This document shows, piece by piece, positions 44,934 through 57,614 of a DNA stretch of 64,000 nt (positions are counted from its first letter, which is position 1; each line of letters starts with the position of its first letter). The notes beneath the pieces are model-generated. The model had not been told where the DNA came from. It made no database searches and was given only the letters and a program-made list of their open reading frames with translations. The DNA is taken from positions 434,001 to 498,000 of the forward strand of contig MU270047.1 in the NCBI GenBank assembly GCA_021432635.1. Reading direction: 5' to 3'. The DNA is from Thozetella sp. PMI_491. Its lineage: Eukaryota > Ascomycota > Sordariomycetes > Chaetosphaeriales > Chaetosphaeriaceae. The position numbers and the translations under genes are program-made.

Positions 44934-47900
44934 TACTAGGAAGCGAGACACCGTGGGAATACCGTCAAACTATTGAATCTCGATCGATTGTTCCATCTGG
45001 CTGGTCCCCCCAGAACTTGACAACTCACATCATCTTCTACCCAGCACGCATGTCGGGTCTTTCCCGTATTTTCCTGTAGCGTGTGGAAGATTTGCTTATT
45101 ACCCTAAACTTGCTGTGATCAAGGGAGATAAGGGGCAACACTCTGTAACTGTAGCGACGAAAAGGGGATAGGAGGTATACTGAGGACCGCGATACCAAGA
45201 AACAGTTAGGCGTTCAGGCTTTACGTAGGCTTTGGCCGTCTCAGGGCTAGGAAATAGAGTGATGCAAAATAACCGTTGATGCCCGCGTGGCCTGCTGAAG
45301 ACTTGAAAGATGGCATAGAGCAGGTTCGTAGTCGTAGCGGAGATCGTGACTCTCTAGTATGGTACTCCCGAGTACCCCCATATGTCACTCTGCCCCCGGT
45401 CGGCGACAGAGGCAGGGCAACCCGCTGTAGTCGTCCCTTCTGCGGAAACTCATATTCGGCGTTCCATGCGATATTACACTTGTTCAGAAGCTCTCCGAGA
45501 TCTCGGATCCCAGCCTGAGATCCCGCCACCACCCCCCTGGGCGGATAGAGAAATGAGAGTGAGTTGGCGGACGCACCAATCTAGCGATCGAAGGCTCGCC
45601 TAGTCCTGTCGGCATTAGATGATGTCGATTAAGGCCTCTCTTGGCTGCCAAGGCGAAACTATTGATTCGCTGTTGTGCTACGGATGAGAGCCGCTCATGC
45701 GGGCGTCCCTTTCTTCCTAGTATCAATAGAAGTAGGCTGACCAGCCTGTTACATCCCTACGGTAGGTTGCAGTTAGCCTTCCTTTCCATTCCGAAAGATC
45801 ATTGCCAAGGGAGCCTCCAAGAATGGTGACCACATCAATAGAGCTCGACGAATAAACACCAAACAGCGGCCGCATTGCCAACACCCTTCGTTCGTGATGA
45901 TGGATCAGCCGGTCAGCAAATTCATTAAATCACATGATTCCCCCTTCCTCGGGAAGCCCACACCACCATTGGGCAGGCTGCAGCCATTCAGAGGGCCGGA
46001 CGAGATCGGCGTGGAGGTGTGTAACCCCAGGGCCTCATTTGTTCATGGGGGCGACACCCTCAACATCTTCAGCACCCACATTTCAAGCCCTCTTAGCCGA
46101 CCCCAGGAGCGTATCAGTGACATCGGTTGCCTAGCGACAGGTGAAATGAGGGCTGAGCTGAGATCCAAATGCGGAGTTCAGTTAGGTTCGCATCGTAGGA
46201 CATATGCTTGTGATCACAAGTACGACGGGTTCAGGGGCAGGTTCTTTCTGCAATCACATCGAAGTGCGAGAAGAAGCCCGTCTGCTTGGTGGAGAGCTGA
46301 TCCGTACAATAAGGGTTTGGACTGGGACTAATAGGAAGACAGATCGAGCGGCCAGGCTAGAGGTGCTGCCAGTCCTTAGCAGGTAGATGTCTGCAACGAG
46401 CGAGGACAACAGGACAGGAGCTGGGATGTAACAGGCTTCTTCACCTCGTCCATGGCGCCTGCTGAGCCGTCCCTCTTAGCAAATAAAGGATGAGAGCATG
46501 CGATCAGTTGGGCTTGGCCAACTCCAGTTTGGGAAGACTAGGCAATATCGACTTCCAAGAGGCTGAAAAGGGATACCCATTAGGGAAAGACGAGCCCCAT
46601 CACCAAACTTCTCAGCAACGGCCGCCTCAGCCAGCCCCTCAGCCCAGCCCGCTTGCATCTCCCCGGATAACGCCAGACTACGGCAGCTCCCCGCCCGCCC
46701 GCTCGTTGCTTGAGAAGAGCGTCACCAACGACTCCTCCCGCCATCAGCCCTAAGATTAGCAGGGCGAGGGTGATGCACCCTACTGGTGCCTTTGCATCCA
46801 GTCAGGTTGCTCACTCGAAATGGCGCAGGACCGTGATCCCGCAGCTAGTTTCTTCGTGGAGCATACGGAATAGTGCGCCATGGATTCAAAGGGGGGGGGG
46901 GGGCTGCAAGGTTATGGTTGCGCCTCTAGGTCGGCCACATCCCTGCGGGCTAGGCCAGTTGGCCGAGACACTCAATCAAGTCCTACGAGTGCTAATATGG
47001 CAGGAGAATTACAGAAGCTACACTGTGATAATGGATGGATCATAGCCCGAAATAGCCACCTTGTGCCAGGCCCCCAAACAACAACAACAATGGCGGATGG
47101 GGAGGGTCAAAAATGAAGGAATTCAGATGTGGGCCATATGCGATGCGGTAAGCAGCCATGGAAGCGAGAGAAGGCTCGAGGCAATTCGCCGGCCCAGGCC
47201 CAGTTCCCATCCAGTCAAGATTCCAGATATCTCATCCTTTAAACCATTGGTAGTCAGCTTGGAGCGAGGAAAGCGAGAGCGAGCAGTGAGAGGGTCTCGC
47301 GGAGCCGGACGGGGGCCGGCTGGGCCGAGTTCGCACATAGTCCTTGTCTCGGAAAGAAGCAAACAGTGAAGGGCTCCCGCCTGTTCGTCCGCCACGTTTG
47401 AGACAGGCCCACGGCAAGCCACAGCCGAAAACCAGAGATTGAAGTCCCCACACGATGTCGCGCATCGAACTTGACAACTCATCAAGCATGGGCAGTGAAG
47501 CATGTCCGGCTGAAGGCGATCTTCTAGGGTAAATCTCAGCGTGAACGCACACGGATTCGGGGTCGGGGTCGGGCCATGTCTCGCTTAGTTTGCCCCCTTG
47601 CCAACGCATCAGGACGGCAGAGTGATCTCGGCGTACGCAGGTTGACGTCGTTGGCAGTGGCTATACGATGCGCTAATCCCGCATCAAGGCTCAGGCGATC
47701 CGAGATGGCGAGCCAGGAGGCCAGGGGCAACGAGCGCCACCGGCTCTGGTGCTGCGTAGCTGCGCATTTGCATGTATAAAAAAAGACGACCAGCCAAGCC
47801 TTGATCCAGCCTACTGGAACGGGGCTGCAGTAGGAGGACTGGGGGGCGCTTCTGTGCGGTTAGCTTGAATCTGTTGGCTCTCAAGGTGCAGGAAAGGTCG

Positions 47901-50900
47901 GTTGGAGAGAAGGAGTTTGGGATGCCCGATAAGTTCACACCATGAGCCGTCACGTTACTGAAGAGGGCCTCTGCTACTAGGGGGACCGGGCCCCCCTGTC
48001 GCTCCGGCTGCAATCGGCTTGCCCAATGAGATCTGCAAGAACCCTGTACACCTAAACTCTGACCCCGGTCGCGGCAATAGCGGCGGCTTCGATTGGAGAA
48101 GCGCCCGGGGTCGAAGGGTTAAGAAAGGGCTCGAATTCCCGTCGCTAACTCTTACGGGAGCTTGTGAGTCCAGGAGGCAGATCCCGCAGTTTCTACTGCG
48201 CGCCATGTCGCTTCTTCCTGAGGTGCCGCGGCCTTGTGACCATGGTTGAGTCCGGGGGATGCTTCTCTCGCTTTCGCAGTGTCCTGCACCCACAAAAGTC
48301 CGTAGCAGTACCAAACCGATCGGGATCGTGGAGGCCGCCCTGGGCGATTCCCGGCAGCCCGAGTTTCGACTGCCACGTCACCAGCCTCACTTCTGCACGA
48401 TTCGCGCGATGTACGAAGTGGACTGTGGCGAGGTGCAGGGTCCTGCAGCTTTTTGTTGGGCGAAGGTCCGCACAAGCCGCTGCACTCGCCACAATCCGAG
48501 GGTCCCAAGCTATGCCTGGCTTGCAGAACGTGCATGGCCCGGGATGCGATCAAGCGCTGCAGGTCTCTGCTCCGTCCATGGTTGCAACGCCGCGTGCGCC
48601 GGCAGCTTTGCCGTTTGGGACCCGCCCGAACCCGCCTCACCCAGCTTACCAGCCTAACTCTCGAACCAGCCACCAGCCTGCCAGCGTAGTGATCGCCCCG
48701 GACTAGGACGCCTAGCATGCATGTTTTCAGCTCTGACTGCTCGCCACAGTTCCTGTAAATCAGGAGAAATCTGCCAGAGACACACATGTCTGGCCATCAG
48801 GAAATGCTTGGCGGTAAAGGGCGTGCCATCTTGGCCCGCCCGGCCGTCGCGATGGTGCGCCGGGGACTGCGTCGCTCGAGCCGGCCAATTCGGCACCTAG
48901 ACAGACGAGGGGTAGTATCGTAGTACTGTATTCCGTACCAGTGAACAGGGGGCTCCATCTATTCTTGTCCGCCACAGCTGGCGAGATTCGCAGATCGCTG
49001 GCGGAATTGGTTTGTGGGTGCCGATACTCGGAACGGCAAGCAGAACTGGTGCTTCCCCTTATGCCTGCGGCAGAAGAGCAGTGCCCATGCTGCCGATTGC
49101 GGCGTTTCCTGGAGGTTGGCGTCAACTCCCGCAGATATCCTTCCGACACATCATATCTCGGATTGCGCGGCATTGCTTTTCGAGGTTTCCATACCAACCT
49201 CTTTGATGGAGGGGAGACTCTTTCGAGCAGTCTGAGCGCAGTCCACTAATATGTTAGAAGCCGCTTGCTGCAGACGGTCCGCATGGGCATCAGAGACATG
49301 CAGCCTGCAAGTGGGTGTGGGCGTCGCCCTGACAGCCACTCAGGGATGCCGACTAGGCACCTCTCCAACCCCAGCGACGTCAGAAAAGGTAGTTGAAACG
49401 CTAAAGTCGACCGCGCGAAAGAGATTTTCTTGCCGCGCGATGCAGACCAAGCAGAGACATGCATCTGAGGTGGTGCTGAGAGAGTCGACCTCGACAGACT
49501 AGGAGTCGTCATTCAGGGGGGTTGGCCATCAAAAGGAAGCAAGGACACAGTCGTGATTGGCTGTAAAAGTTTTGATTTCGTCCAATGGAGGCCGCTAGAA
49601 GCCTGATGGCCCACGCTGTTGCAGTTTTGGGGCGTCGGTCGACAAATAGGGGCGCAACGATGCCACAGCTCTCGAAACGCCCCGGCCCTCCGGCTTGGTT
49701 GGCCTGATTTACGGATTTTTCGTCTTTCATCAAATGCATGGCTCTTGCATGCGGCCAGGGCAGGCTTCTGAGGGGACATTGGTTTCCAGCGAGCTGGCTT
49801 GTTATTGCGACCCCATGTAAGCAAATGTCGTGCGTCCCCAGCTCGGATGAGTGTGTTCCACCGCGGTGCTGGATACGGGAGGTGTCCAACCCCCCTTCCC
49901 CCACCCCTCTAAGCCTGAAGGTCAACCAGACTCCATGCCGGCGTGGTTCCTAACGGCGAGCTCCCCAAAAGGTCTGAATCTCCGGATCTTGAGAACAAAT
50001 CATGGCTCTGGGTTCGTCCTCCGTCGAACTTGGCCCGCTGGCCTACGGTCCGTAGTAGCCGTATGTTTGGCGGCCTTTTGGCTCGGCTGTCTATCCAACC
50101 GCGATGGGATCATCTCGCGTGCGTCGCAGACCTAAGACCTGCAGGCTCCAGCAGGTACCAGAGTCGCTGCCGAGCTAGCTCTGCAGAAGGGCAGGTTCCG
50201 AAGGTCGAAGGCCTATCGGGGAGGATCGCCGCATGGGTTGACGCCGGCGACTGGGCCTTTCAGCGCTGGAAGAGTGAGACATGCAGCGGCCTTGGCGAGA
50301 GATGCAGGATGAATCGAGGCGTGGGAGGGAGCCGCCAGATCGCGGACCAGATGCATGCACCAACCACAGCTGGCCACAGTAGGCACGCGACGGCTCGACG
50401 ACGCAGAGCATAATAACTCACGAGAAATTTGCACCTGTTTACTTTTCGGCTCGCCTCTAGCTTGGCGCTCACCTACAGCGTCAGAAGACGCGCCAGGCGC
50501 TACGGACAGTCGGGATGATGCTGGCTATCATTAGGGTTGGCTCTATGCGTCGGCGGGAAGGAGCGGGAGCAGGGACCAGACCGAGACCTGAAAGACGGGC
50601 GCCTGCCCCGCTTTCCCTTTCAGACAGATGACCAAGAGAGAAGGTGGGGTGGCTTTTGGGGAGGGCCCCAGTAAAAGAACTCCGTAGGCGCCAGGCATCC
50701 CCTGGCCAGAAGGTCCAGCGGGAGGTGCGACACAACCGCCGTTATCCGTTGCTTTTCGCCCCTCGGGGCTCGGGGGACAACGCTCCTCGGCTGATTTCTA
50801 CCACCTTTCGATGGCCCACGGTCATTGCATCTCGGTCCTCTTTTGGTATAGTAATCAAGTCACTGGTATATAATACAGGCGGATTAAAACCTTGAAGTGA

Positions 50901-52841
50901 GGCCATGTTCATAATCCTCCTGTCCGTTGGTCGTAGGTGCCCGGGCTTCCTACGAAGCAGAGGCCGAGAGGGCGTGAGATGCTCGTGGGGTCAACCTTGG
51001 CCTACCTAAAATGGGCAACGCGCCTGCCGGGCGACGAGGGATCTGCTGTCCAATTGCACGTGCAGGACATAGCTTCTGGGCGCTCATAGGACATCCCCGG
51101 CATGCATCGCCTGAGGGCTCGCCTCTCTACCTGCATGTCGGCGCAGTCGGTCGAGGTGCAGAACTGGCCCACAGGCGGCGGCGGGCTAAACGCGGACGCG
51201 CACTCGCTTGCTTGGTCGCTCCCCCCGCCCGCGGCTCGCCCCATACCCTCGACCACCTAAGGTAGCTCCGTTCTGGTCAGACCCGAAGCTGGGGATGTCA
51301 CAAGAAACCGTCACCGACGGCCTTCTCCTGCCCGCTCGCTCTCCCTTCCGCCTGCGCGCTTGTGCCCTCGCTCTGCCGCCCCTGGCTAACTGGTCTCATG
51401 GATCGACCTCCGCCCCGAGGCGACCTGGACGGGGGTTCTCTCTCCACCGCTCTCTCTGCCTCTCTGGCATCTGCGGTGACTCAGTGGGCAGGGCATGCGC
51501 CCCCCCCCTTTCTGTTTCTCCCCTTTTCTTCTCCTTCATATCCATGTCTCACTCGGCGATTCCTATTCCATGGAGGGCACCTGACCTCTTACCGTGATCT
51601 CCCTACGGTCGCAGAGCGGCCGCATCCAAGATGTCGACGCCACATGCGAAAGAGTAGCACCCCGGCGGCTGTCGATTTTACCTCTCTACATAGGGAAATC
51701 CGGACTGGGGCTGGTGGCCAAGCCGTTACTTGTGTGCGGTCTAGAAGACCCAGTTTTTTACAACCCCTGTTCGATAGACAAACCCCCCTTCGCTGGGTAC
51801 CCCATCTCTCGACCATTCACATAGGCCTTCCATGTGTCTAGACAAGGCGAAAGAGGATACCGGACCTACGTCCCTTGTCTCTCGTCCAAAAGGCCCTAGG
51901 TGCCCCACTGCTGGCATCTGGTGTCGAGGTCTCCTACTCCTCCTCCTGCGTCTTGTACATACAAGTTCTACTTCCTGCTTGCCCACCTCCCCCCCTTCTT
52001 TTATCTCCTCCTCTCTCTCGTCTCTTTTCGCCACCGATAGCCTCTAACCCCAGGCTAAGCCTCTCTTCCCTCCGCTGCTTGGGTAGCCTGGACCTCTCTA
52101 CCACACGGCTGGGAACACCTGTTGCAGCCAAGCAAACAGCCATATCCAGGAACGGCACCATCACTTAAAACAACCGCCGCCCCCCCCCCACCACCATTTA
52201 GCACCCACACCCTCCATCTTCCCCTCCCGGCTTACACACCTTAACGCGAAGGTGTTAGTCCCCTTCCCCTCCCTCCACCGCGAAGCGACTATCCTCGCGG
52301 GCCAAACCCGAGTCCAGCCACTTACAGCCCTGCTCCCTGCTAGGCGTTTTTCTTTTCTTTTCTTGCTTGTCCAGGAGACCGTTTTTCGTTTCTTTCTCCT
52401 GCAGTTGCTTTTTCTTCCTTCTCGCTTTATCAGGGCAGCCTGCTGGGAAATCCCCCGCGCGAGCGTGTATTTCCGCTCGTCCTCAACTTCAAGGCTGGAT
52501 CCTCGAGGACCTCTGGACTGGTGTTAATCTTAGTCAGCCCCTCGGCCACCCTGGGTCTCGCCTGATCACTGATCTGCCCGGCGAGAGAGCGCGAGGGATA
52601 CTACCGCGGTGTAAGCACCTTAGTTTTACACAGCATATTAGTACCCCCCGAGGCCAAGCTTTATCATTCTGCGAGGTTGTTTCCCCGCTGCCGCCGGAAG
52701 CAGGGTCGTCCCGCTGACTACCAGCAACAAAACAGACCGTCTACTGCGAACTTAGAGCCGGATGGACATTATGGACTTTTGATTTACAAGACGTGCTATG
52801 ATTTACCCACCGCCGAGGTCTCCTTTGCTGGATATCGGACT
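44934..52841. other. 7.9 kb gene-poor region ending in a pyrimidine-rich leader
   Basis: No frame here shows a recognisable domain or spliced gene. Overlapping frames on both strands at 48152-48787 are the longest and look accidental. A G13 run lies at 46891-46903. From about 51300 to 52700 long C/T tracts appear, as in fungal transcription start regions, and probably belong to the promoter and leader of the 1590-residue gene that follows. A GTAAGC at 52612 might open a leader intron, but I cannot fix its other end. Confidence 0.55.
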
Positions 52842-55800
52842 ATGATGGCGTCCATCAGGTCCCGGACGGATACCACAGGCAGGTTTGGCGCCCCAGGACC
52901 CAAGAGGACCGGAAGTCACGTAGAGTCCCAGGGAGAAGGGTTCACCGTCGAGCTCAGCCAAAGACCAAGGAACGGGAGCAGCCTCGGGCCATCCCGACTC
53001 CCTAACCACACCGTCCCGCAGCCCAAGATGTCCAGCCGGATACCCCAGACCTACCCTCGGCGACCTTCTAATGAGCCGATGGACAGGCCGCCACTCACTC
53101 ATCAGTCGCAGTCATGGTCACTCGTGAACGGCGCCAACCCCCCGAGATCGATGACTTATCCTGTAGTCTCCGCGCAGTCCAAGACGGCAGCTTCGACAAA
53201 CCCTCGCCCACAGCCGCGGAACGTGCTGAGGCGGAAGCAATCTGGTTTTTCGCAAGAAACGAGCAGCATGCGCAACGACTCTCGCAACGACTCTCGAAAC
53301 GGCTCGCGCGTCGATTCAAACCGAACAAGCTCGTCATCTTCGGAGCCCCAATCACAGAGATCTCTGGATGTTACGTCGCCTGACACGAGTTACGACCGTA
53401 GCCTCACAGGCAGTCCCATGGAGATCCGATTCGCGCACAAGGTCGAGCTTCCTACGGGGACGGCGCAAACTGTTATGATATATCCCGAACTGGACAGGTA
53501 CCGAGATTTGCAGCCCCCAGCATCGTTCGACGGCCCTGGCATCGATGTGCCCTATCGAATCGCAACCCACGATCTTCCTCCGCCAACACCCCTGTTCTCA
53601 GAGATTAGCACCTTCAGTGGCAGCCCATCCACTAGGTTCTCTGAGTCCCCAGGCCCCGGACCTTACAGCAGGGACACCACACCCACCTCCATCTCCTCCC
53701 AATCTCCAGGCCTGATTGCCCCGTCCCGTCTTCCCGCCACCAGGGCGAGACAGGCCAGTGGAGAGATGCACACTAGGCCGCCCGTCACCCGAAGAAGAGC
53801 CGGGAGTACATCGAATGAGGGTGACTCTCTAGGCGCCGACCCATATGGCCTAGCGGCCGTGAGGGAATCCCTGACGTCCTCCTCATCAAACTCGACTGTC
53901 CGCGATGAGGGCAAGAAGAACAGGGAAAAGCGGAAGAAGAAGAGGCTGTCCCCGCTCCCGCCCAGCCCCCCGCCGCGGAAGTCGTCTCAGAAGTTCCAAA
54001 AGAGCCGAGATGAAGAGGAGTCCCCGTCCCCAGCTCCCAGGGTTCCCGCCCAACCAGTAATGACCTCGCCGTCCCCTGAGAAAGCCACCTCATCTTCCCA
54101 TGTGCGCCGGCCCTCTCAGCCTTCTCACCCTGTCCAGCCTTCCCAGGCTACCATACCCAAGGCTACACCACCCGCCCGGCCCAGCCGAGATGGAACGCCA
54201 GACCTTCAGTCCCAGTTTGGCCTGTCGGTCCCCGTCATCCACAGCAACCTGTCGTCGTCCTCCCTCCCCGGCCAGCAAGGCAACACAGCAGCGCCAGTCT
54301 TGCTCGGGAGGTCCCTTACACCATCGTCCTTGCCCGACAGACAACTGGCGGCATCTAGGCTTCCTCTTGGGAGAGATTCCACGCCTGCCCTTAGCAGTGC
54401 ATCTCTCTCTGACGGTCAGGGACCTTCCAAGCAGGACACTGGGAGATACACGAGGACTCCCAGCCCAAAGGTATCGACTTTCAAAACACGCTTTCCGCTA
54501 TTCGGACGTCGGACGAAGCCGAGTGCTGAGGGAGCGCACCCCGACAAACAAGAAAAGCCTACCCGGAAAGGACCAGCAGCCGGAACCGGTCATGAGGGCT
54601 ACGGCCGTCTAGGTGCGGTCCGCCGTCGTAGCAGCAGCGCCGCCAGAGACTTTTCTGGGACGTTGTCGTCGCAAGAGAGCTTGAGCAGCAACCAGCCGCA
54701 GGATCCCTTCCTGGCAGACCGCATGGCACCCGTCATCATTGCCGGCGGCGAAGTCATCGAGAACCGAAACGCGAGTTCAGAGCTCAGTCGAACCAACAGC
54801 GAACTGAGTGTTCCATTCAGTCGGCCAGCCGAGTCTAGAAACGGCTCTCAGGTTTCCTTGTCGTCCCGCGAGAGCACCCGCCAGACCTTGTGGCCATCAG
54901 CCTTCCCCCGAGAAGCATCGCAGGCTCCTTCCCTTCGCAGCCGCAGGCCATCTGACAGCAGCGATTCAGAGGCACTTGCTATGAAATCAACACTGGCCTA
55001 CCGGCGATCCATGCAGCGGATGAAGAATGCCGATCAACAGGCACCGAGACTTCCCAAGCCTATCAACACGCGGCCCGAGGTAGTCTCTCCAGCAGTCACA
55101 AGCATTGACGAGAGCATCATGTCGGATGACTCTCCTCGTCTACCTAGATCGATACCCTTTAGAGGCCGCCGGGAATCCGATACCTCTGAGAGCGCAGGTC
55201 CGAAGAAGCTTACCAAGCGAGCACGGTCGCCTCGCAAATGGAACTTGTTTGGGCGCTCACAGACTCAGTCGACTCCGGCGCCTAAGAAGGCAGCAGCGAA
55301 GGAAGATACGGCACAGACTGTCGCTGCCACCGTCAAAATTGTTCCACAGAAACCAGTTGCCTTCTACACCATGATGGACTCGTCAGAACAGGAAGACGCT
55401 GAACCACCCAAGATTGAGGACGTCGTGCGAGAAGCCAGGGAGTCCGAGCCCCGCGCTCCTTACCCCAAGGCGGTCAGGAGGCCGTCGATTACCCAGACGA
55501 CTATTGCAGAGAAGGCACCGTCAATTCCTAGGTCGATGTCACGGGAAAGAAGACCATCCCTGGGCCGCCCACCCTCTGGTGGGAGGCAAGCACCTGTGGC
55601 AACAGATGGGAGTATCAAGTCTCACCAGTCCATACAGAGGCGAAGCGTAACGTCCCCGATCGTTATGTCACCACCTTTGCCGCACCTCGCTTCTCGTTCT
55701 CAGGCCACCCCAACAGGAGGGTCCCTTCCGGCGCGACAAGGAGCGGGCCGTCCAAGTAGGCTCCCCCAGGTTGGCCGCATACCCAAGGTCGTCAGTGCTC

Positions 55801-57614
55801 GTCCGGAGCAGACATCTCCAAAGAGCTTCTCACGGCCGTTCCACCGCATCAGCGTTCAGCTTGAGCCGCCAAAGCAACAAAACGAGGACATGGAGTCGTT
55901 GGCAAAGGGGCCAAGTCCGCCTAAGCCCTCTACCCCTGACCTAACTAACGATGAGTCTACTGTGACTGGTTGCACGACGTCAGAGCCGAGCCTCAGCCAG
56001 CTCAGAGAGTTTGCGCCCGAAGCGGGCCGGGTGTCGAAGGAGTTTCTCTCGTTCTCTCCTCGCAAGAACTCACTTGGAACTGTGGCCACAACTTGCAGCA
56101 GCTGTTCCGGCACGTTGACATACGCAGATGCGACGGCGATTATCCCGGCCCCCAACGCACCACTCGCCGAAGATGAGATTTGGGACGAGTACAACGATCT
56201 TCTAGGCGAGGAGAACTTACTCAAAGTCCCGCCTTCTGTCGGAGCCACGGTCGCCAAGGTGTTTCGACGTCGGAATTTGAGCCTGAAGCTAGCCGATACT
56301 ACGGAGCCGCCCATGGAATCCCCCACCATCAATCTCATTCCTCCTGTACGGAGCCTTGGCGAGGCTTTGCTATCTGAGCGGCTAGAACCCACGTCGAGTA
56401 TCTACAGCGCTGATACGACGGAAAAGATCAAGGAGTCACTCGATGCCCCTCCAAACCCCTCGAGCCCATTCTCGGTCTCGAAGTTCGTGGACGGCTATGG
56501 CCACCGCAACAACAGCATTGATTTTGGAAAGGTGGCACACAAGCCAGATCAGACCAGCGACGTCTCTGCAGTGGCGATACGACGCTCAGATGCCAGTAGC
56601 AGCAGCCAGGGATCTGACGATAACTCGCCGCTGTCCCAGGTCAACTTGCGCGTGGGCTCCATGACCGTCAGCAAATGGCTCACCTTCGGCCATGTGCTCT
56701 TCAGCCCCGTGAGAGAGCAGCTAACCGAGATCGTCGAGGGGTCACTCAAGCGACAATCCATCTTGGTTATTGATGGTCTTGGAAATGACGACTGGTCCTT
56801 CTACGCTGCCGAAACCTATCCGGCAGCCACCTTTTTCAACCTGTCTCCTCGGGCTCCGCTGCCTGCCGACCACCGGAGCTCATCCACATTCCCGCTCAGT
56901 CCTCCCAACCACCACCAGGTCCAATTCACTTCCCTTGCGGGGAAGTTTCCCTTTGGCCAGGAGAGCTTCTCCTCTGTCGTGTTCCGCTTTCCTGGTGCTG
57001 CCCCCGAGATACACTACCGAAACGTCATTTCCGAGGCCCGCCGTGTTCTTAAGCCTGGGGGCTTCATAGAGCTGTCTATCCTTGATGTCGATCTTAACAA
57101 TATGGGGAACCACGGACGGCGTGCTGTGCGGCGCCTCAAGCAGCGCATCCAGACGAAGGCCCCTGACACAAGTCTTGGCTCTACTTCTGACCTAATGCTC
57201 CGCCTCCTCGGCAGGAACGGGTTCACCGACATCAAGACTTGCCGTGTTGGCGTGCCTGTCACCAGCGCGATCTCACGATCGTCGGGAAGCGAGCGTGGAA
57301 GTGACAAGGCGGCTTCCCCTGAGAAATCCAAAGTCAAGCCGAAAAAGGATGACAGGAGCCTCGCTGAGATGATGAGCGATGAGAGCCCAGTGGCGGATGA
57401 GAACATCACGAAGATGGTGACAAAGGTTGGACGATGGTGGTACAGCCGCTGCTACGAGACTGCTGCTGTTGCCGCACCTAGTGCCTTACCGAGAGCTAGT
57501 CTATGGAATGACCGCGCCCTGCTCGCGGAGTGTCAAGAATGGGGCACGAGCCTCAAGCTCATGGTCTGCCATGCCCGGGCTCCTGACGGGCGGAGCCGAT
57601 TAGCCAGCATTTGA
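52842..57614 (+). CDS. Large disordered protein with C-terminal methyltransferase-like domain
   Basis: A single exon of 1590 residues from ATG 52842 (MMASIRSRTDTTGRFGAPG). The frame is open upstream to 52677, but those residues look like leader and the chosen ATG has A at -3. Residues 1-1280 are Ser/Pro/Arg-rich and disordered, with many SP and RxxS sites, which suggests heavy phosphorylation. From about residue 1285 comes a fold like class I SAM methyltransferases of type 11: SILVIDGLGNDDWSFYAAE at the motif I position, then FPFGQESFSSVVFRFPG and SEARRVLKPGGFIELSILD, the usual post-motif pattern. The conserved-looking KVGRWWYSRCYE and WGTSLKLMVCHA follow near the C-terminus. Motif I lacks the usual GxGxG, so activity is uncertain and a regulatory or scaffold role is possible. 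No characterised homologue comes to mind. Confidence 0.85.
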   Translation: MMASIRSRTDTTGRFGAPGPKRTGSHVESQGEGFTVELSQRPRNGSSLGPSRLPNHTVPQPKMSSRIPQTYPRRPSNEPMDRPPLTHQSQSWSLVNGANPPRSMTYPVVSAQSKTAASTNPRPQPRNVLRRKQSGFSQETSSMRNDSRNDSRNGSRVDSNRTSSSSSEPQSQRSLDVTSPDTSYDRSLTGSPMEIRFAHKVELPTGTAQTVMIYPELDRYRDLQPPASFDGPGIDVPYRIATHDLPPPTPLFSEISTFSGSPSTRFSESPGPGPYSRDTTPTSISSQSPGLIAPSRLPATRARQASGEMHTRPPVTRRRAGSTSNEGDSLGADPYGLAAVRESLTSSSSNSTVRDEGKKNREKRKKKRLSPLPPSPPPRKSSQKFQKSRDEEESPSPAPRVPAQPVMTSPSPEKATSSSHVRRPSQPSHPVQPSQATIPKATPPARPSRDGTPDLQSQFGLSVPVIHSNLSSSSLPGQQGNTAAPVLLGRSLTPSSLPDRQLAASRLPLGRDSTPALSSASLSDGQGPSKQDTGRYTRTPSPKVSTFKTRFPLFGRRTKPSAEGAHPDKQEKPTRKGPAAGTGHEGYGRLGAVRRRSSSAARDFSGTLSSQESLSSNQPQDPFLADRMAPVIIAGGEVIENRNASSELSRTNSELSVPFSRPAESRNGSQVSLSSRESTRQTLWPSAFPREASQAPSLRSRRPSDSSDSEALAMKSTLAYRRSMQRMKNADQQAPRLPKPINTRPEVVSPAVTSIDESIMSDDSPRLPRSIPFRGRRESDTSESAGPKKLTKRARSPRKWNLFGRSQTQSTPAPKKAAAKEDTAQTVAATVKIVPQKPVAFYTMMDSSEQEDAEPPKIEDVVREARESEPRAPYPKAVRRPSITQTTIAEKAPSIPRSMSRERRPSLGRPPSGGRQAPVATDGSIKSHQSIQRRSVTSPIVMSPPLPHLASRSQATPTGGSLPARQGAGRPSRLPQVGRIPKVVSARPEQTSPKSFSRPFHRISVQLEPPKQQNEDMESLAKGPSPPKPSTPDLTNDESTVTGCTTSEPSLSQLREFAPEAGRVSKEFLSFSPRKNSLGTVATTCSSCSGTLTYADATAIIPAPNAPLAEDEIWDEYNDLLGEENLLKVPPSVGATVAKVFRRRNLSLKLADTTEPPMESPTINLIPPVRSLGEALLSERLEPTSSIYSADTTEKIKESLDAPPNPSSPFSVSKFVDGYGHRNNSIDFGKVAHKPDQTSDVSAVAIRRSDASSSSQGSDDNSPLSQVNLRVGSMTVSKWLTFGHVLFSPVREQLTEIVEGSLKRQSILVIDGLGNDDWSFYAAETYPAATFFNLSPRAPLPADHRSSSTFPLSPPNHHQVQFTSLAGKFPFGQESFSSVVFRFPGAAPEIHYRNVISEARRVLKPGGFIELSILDVDLNNMGNHGRRAVRRLKQRIQTKAPDTSLGSTSDLMLRLLGRNGFTDIKTCRVGVPVTSAISRSSGSERGSDKAASPEKSKVKPKKDDRSLAEMMSDESPVADENITKMVTKVGRWWYSRCYETAAVAAPSALPRASLWNDRALLAECQEWGTSLKLMVCHARAPDGRSRLASI

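Noticed and set aside
48152-48787. Overlapping long frames on both strands
   Set aside because: Opposed frames of similar length without motifs; probably chance.
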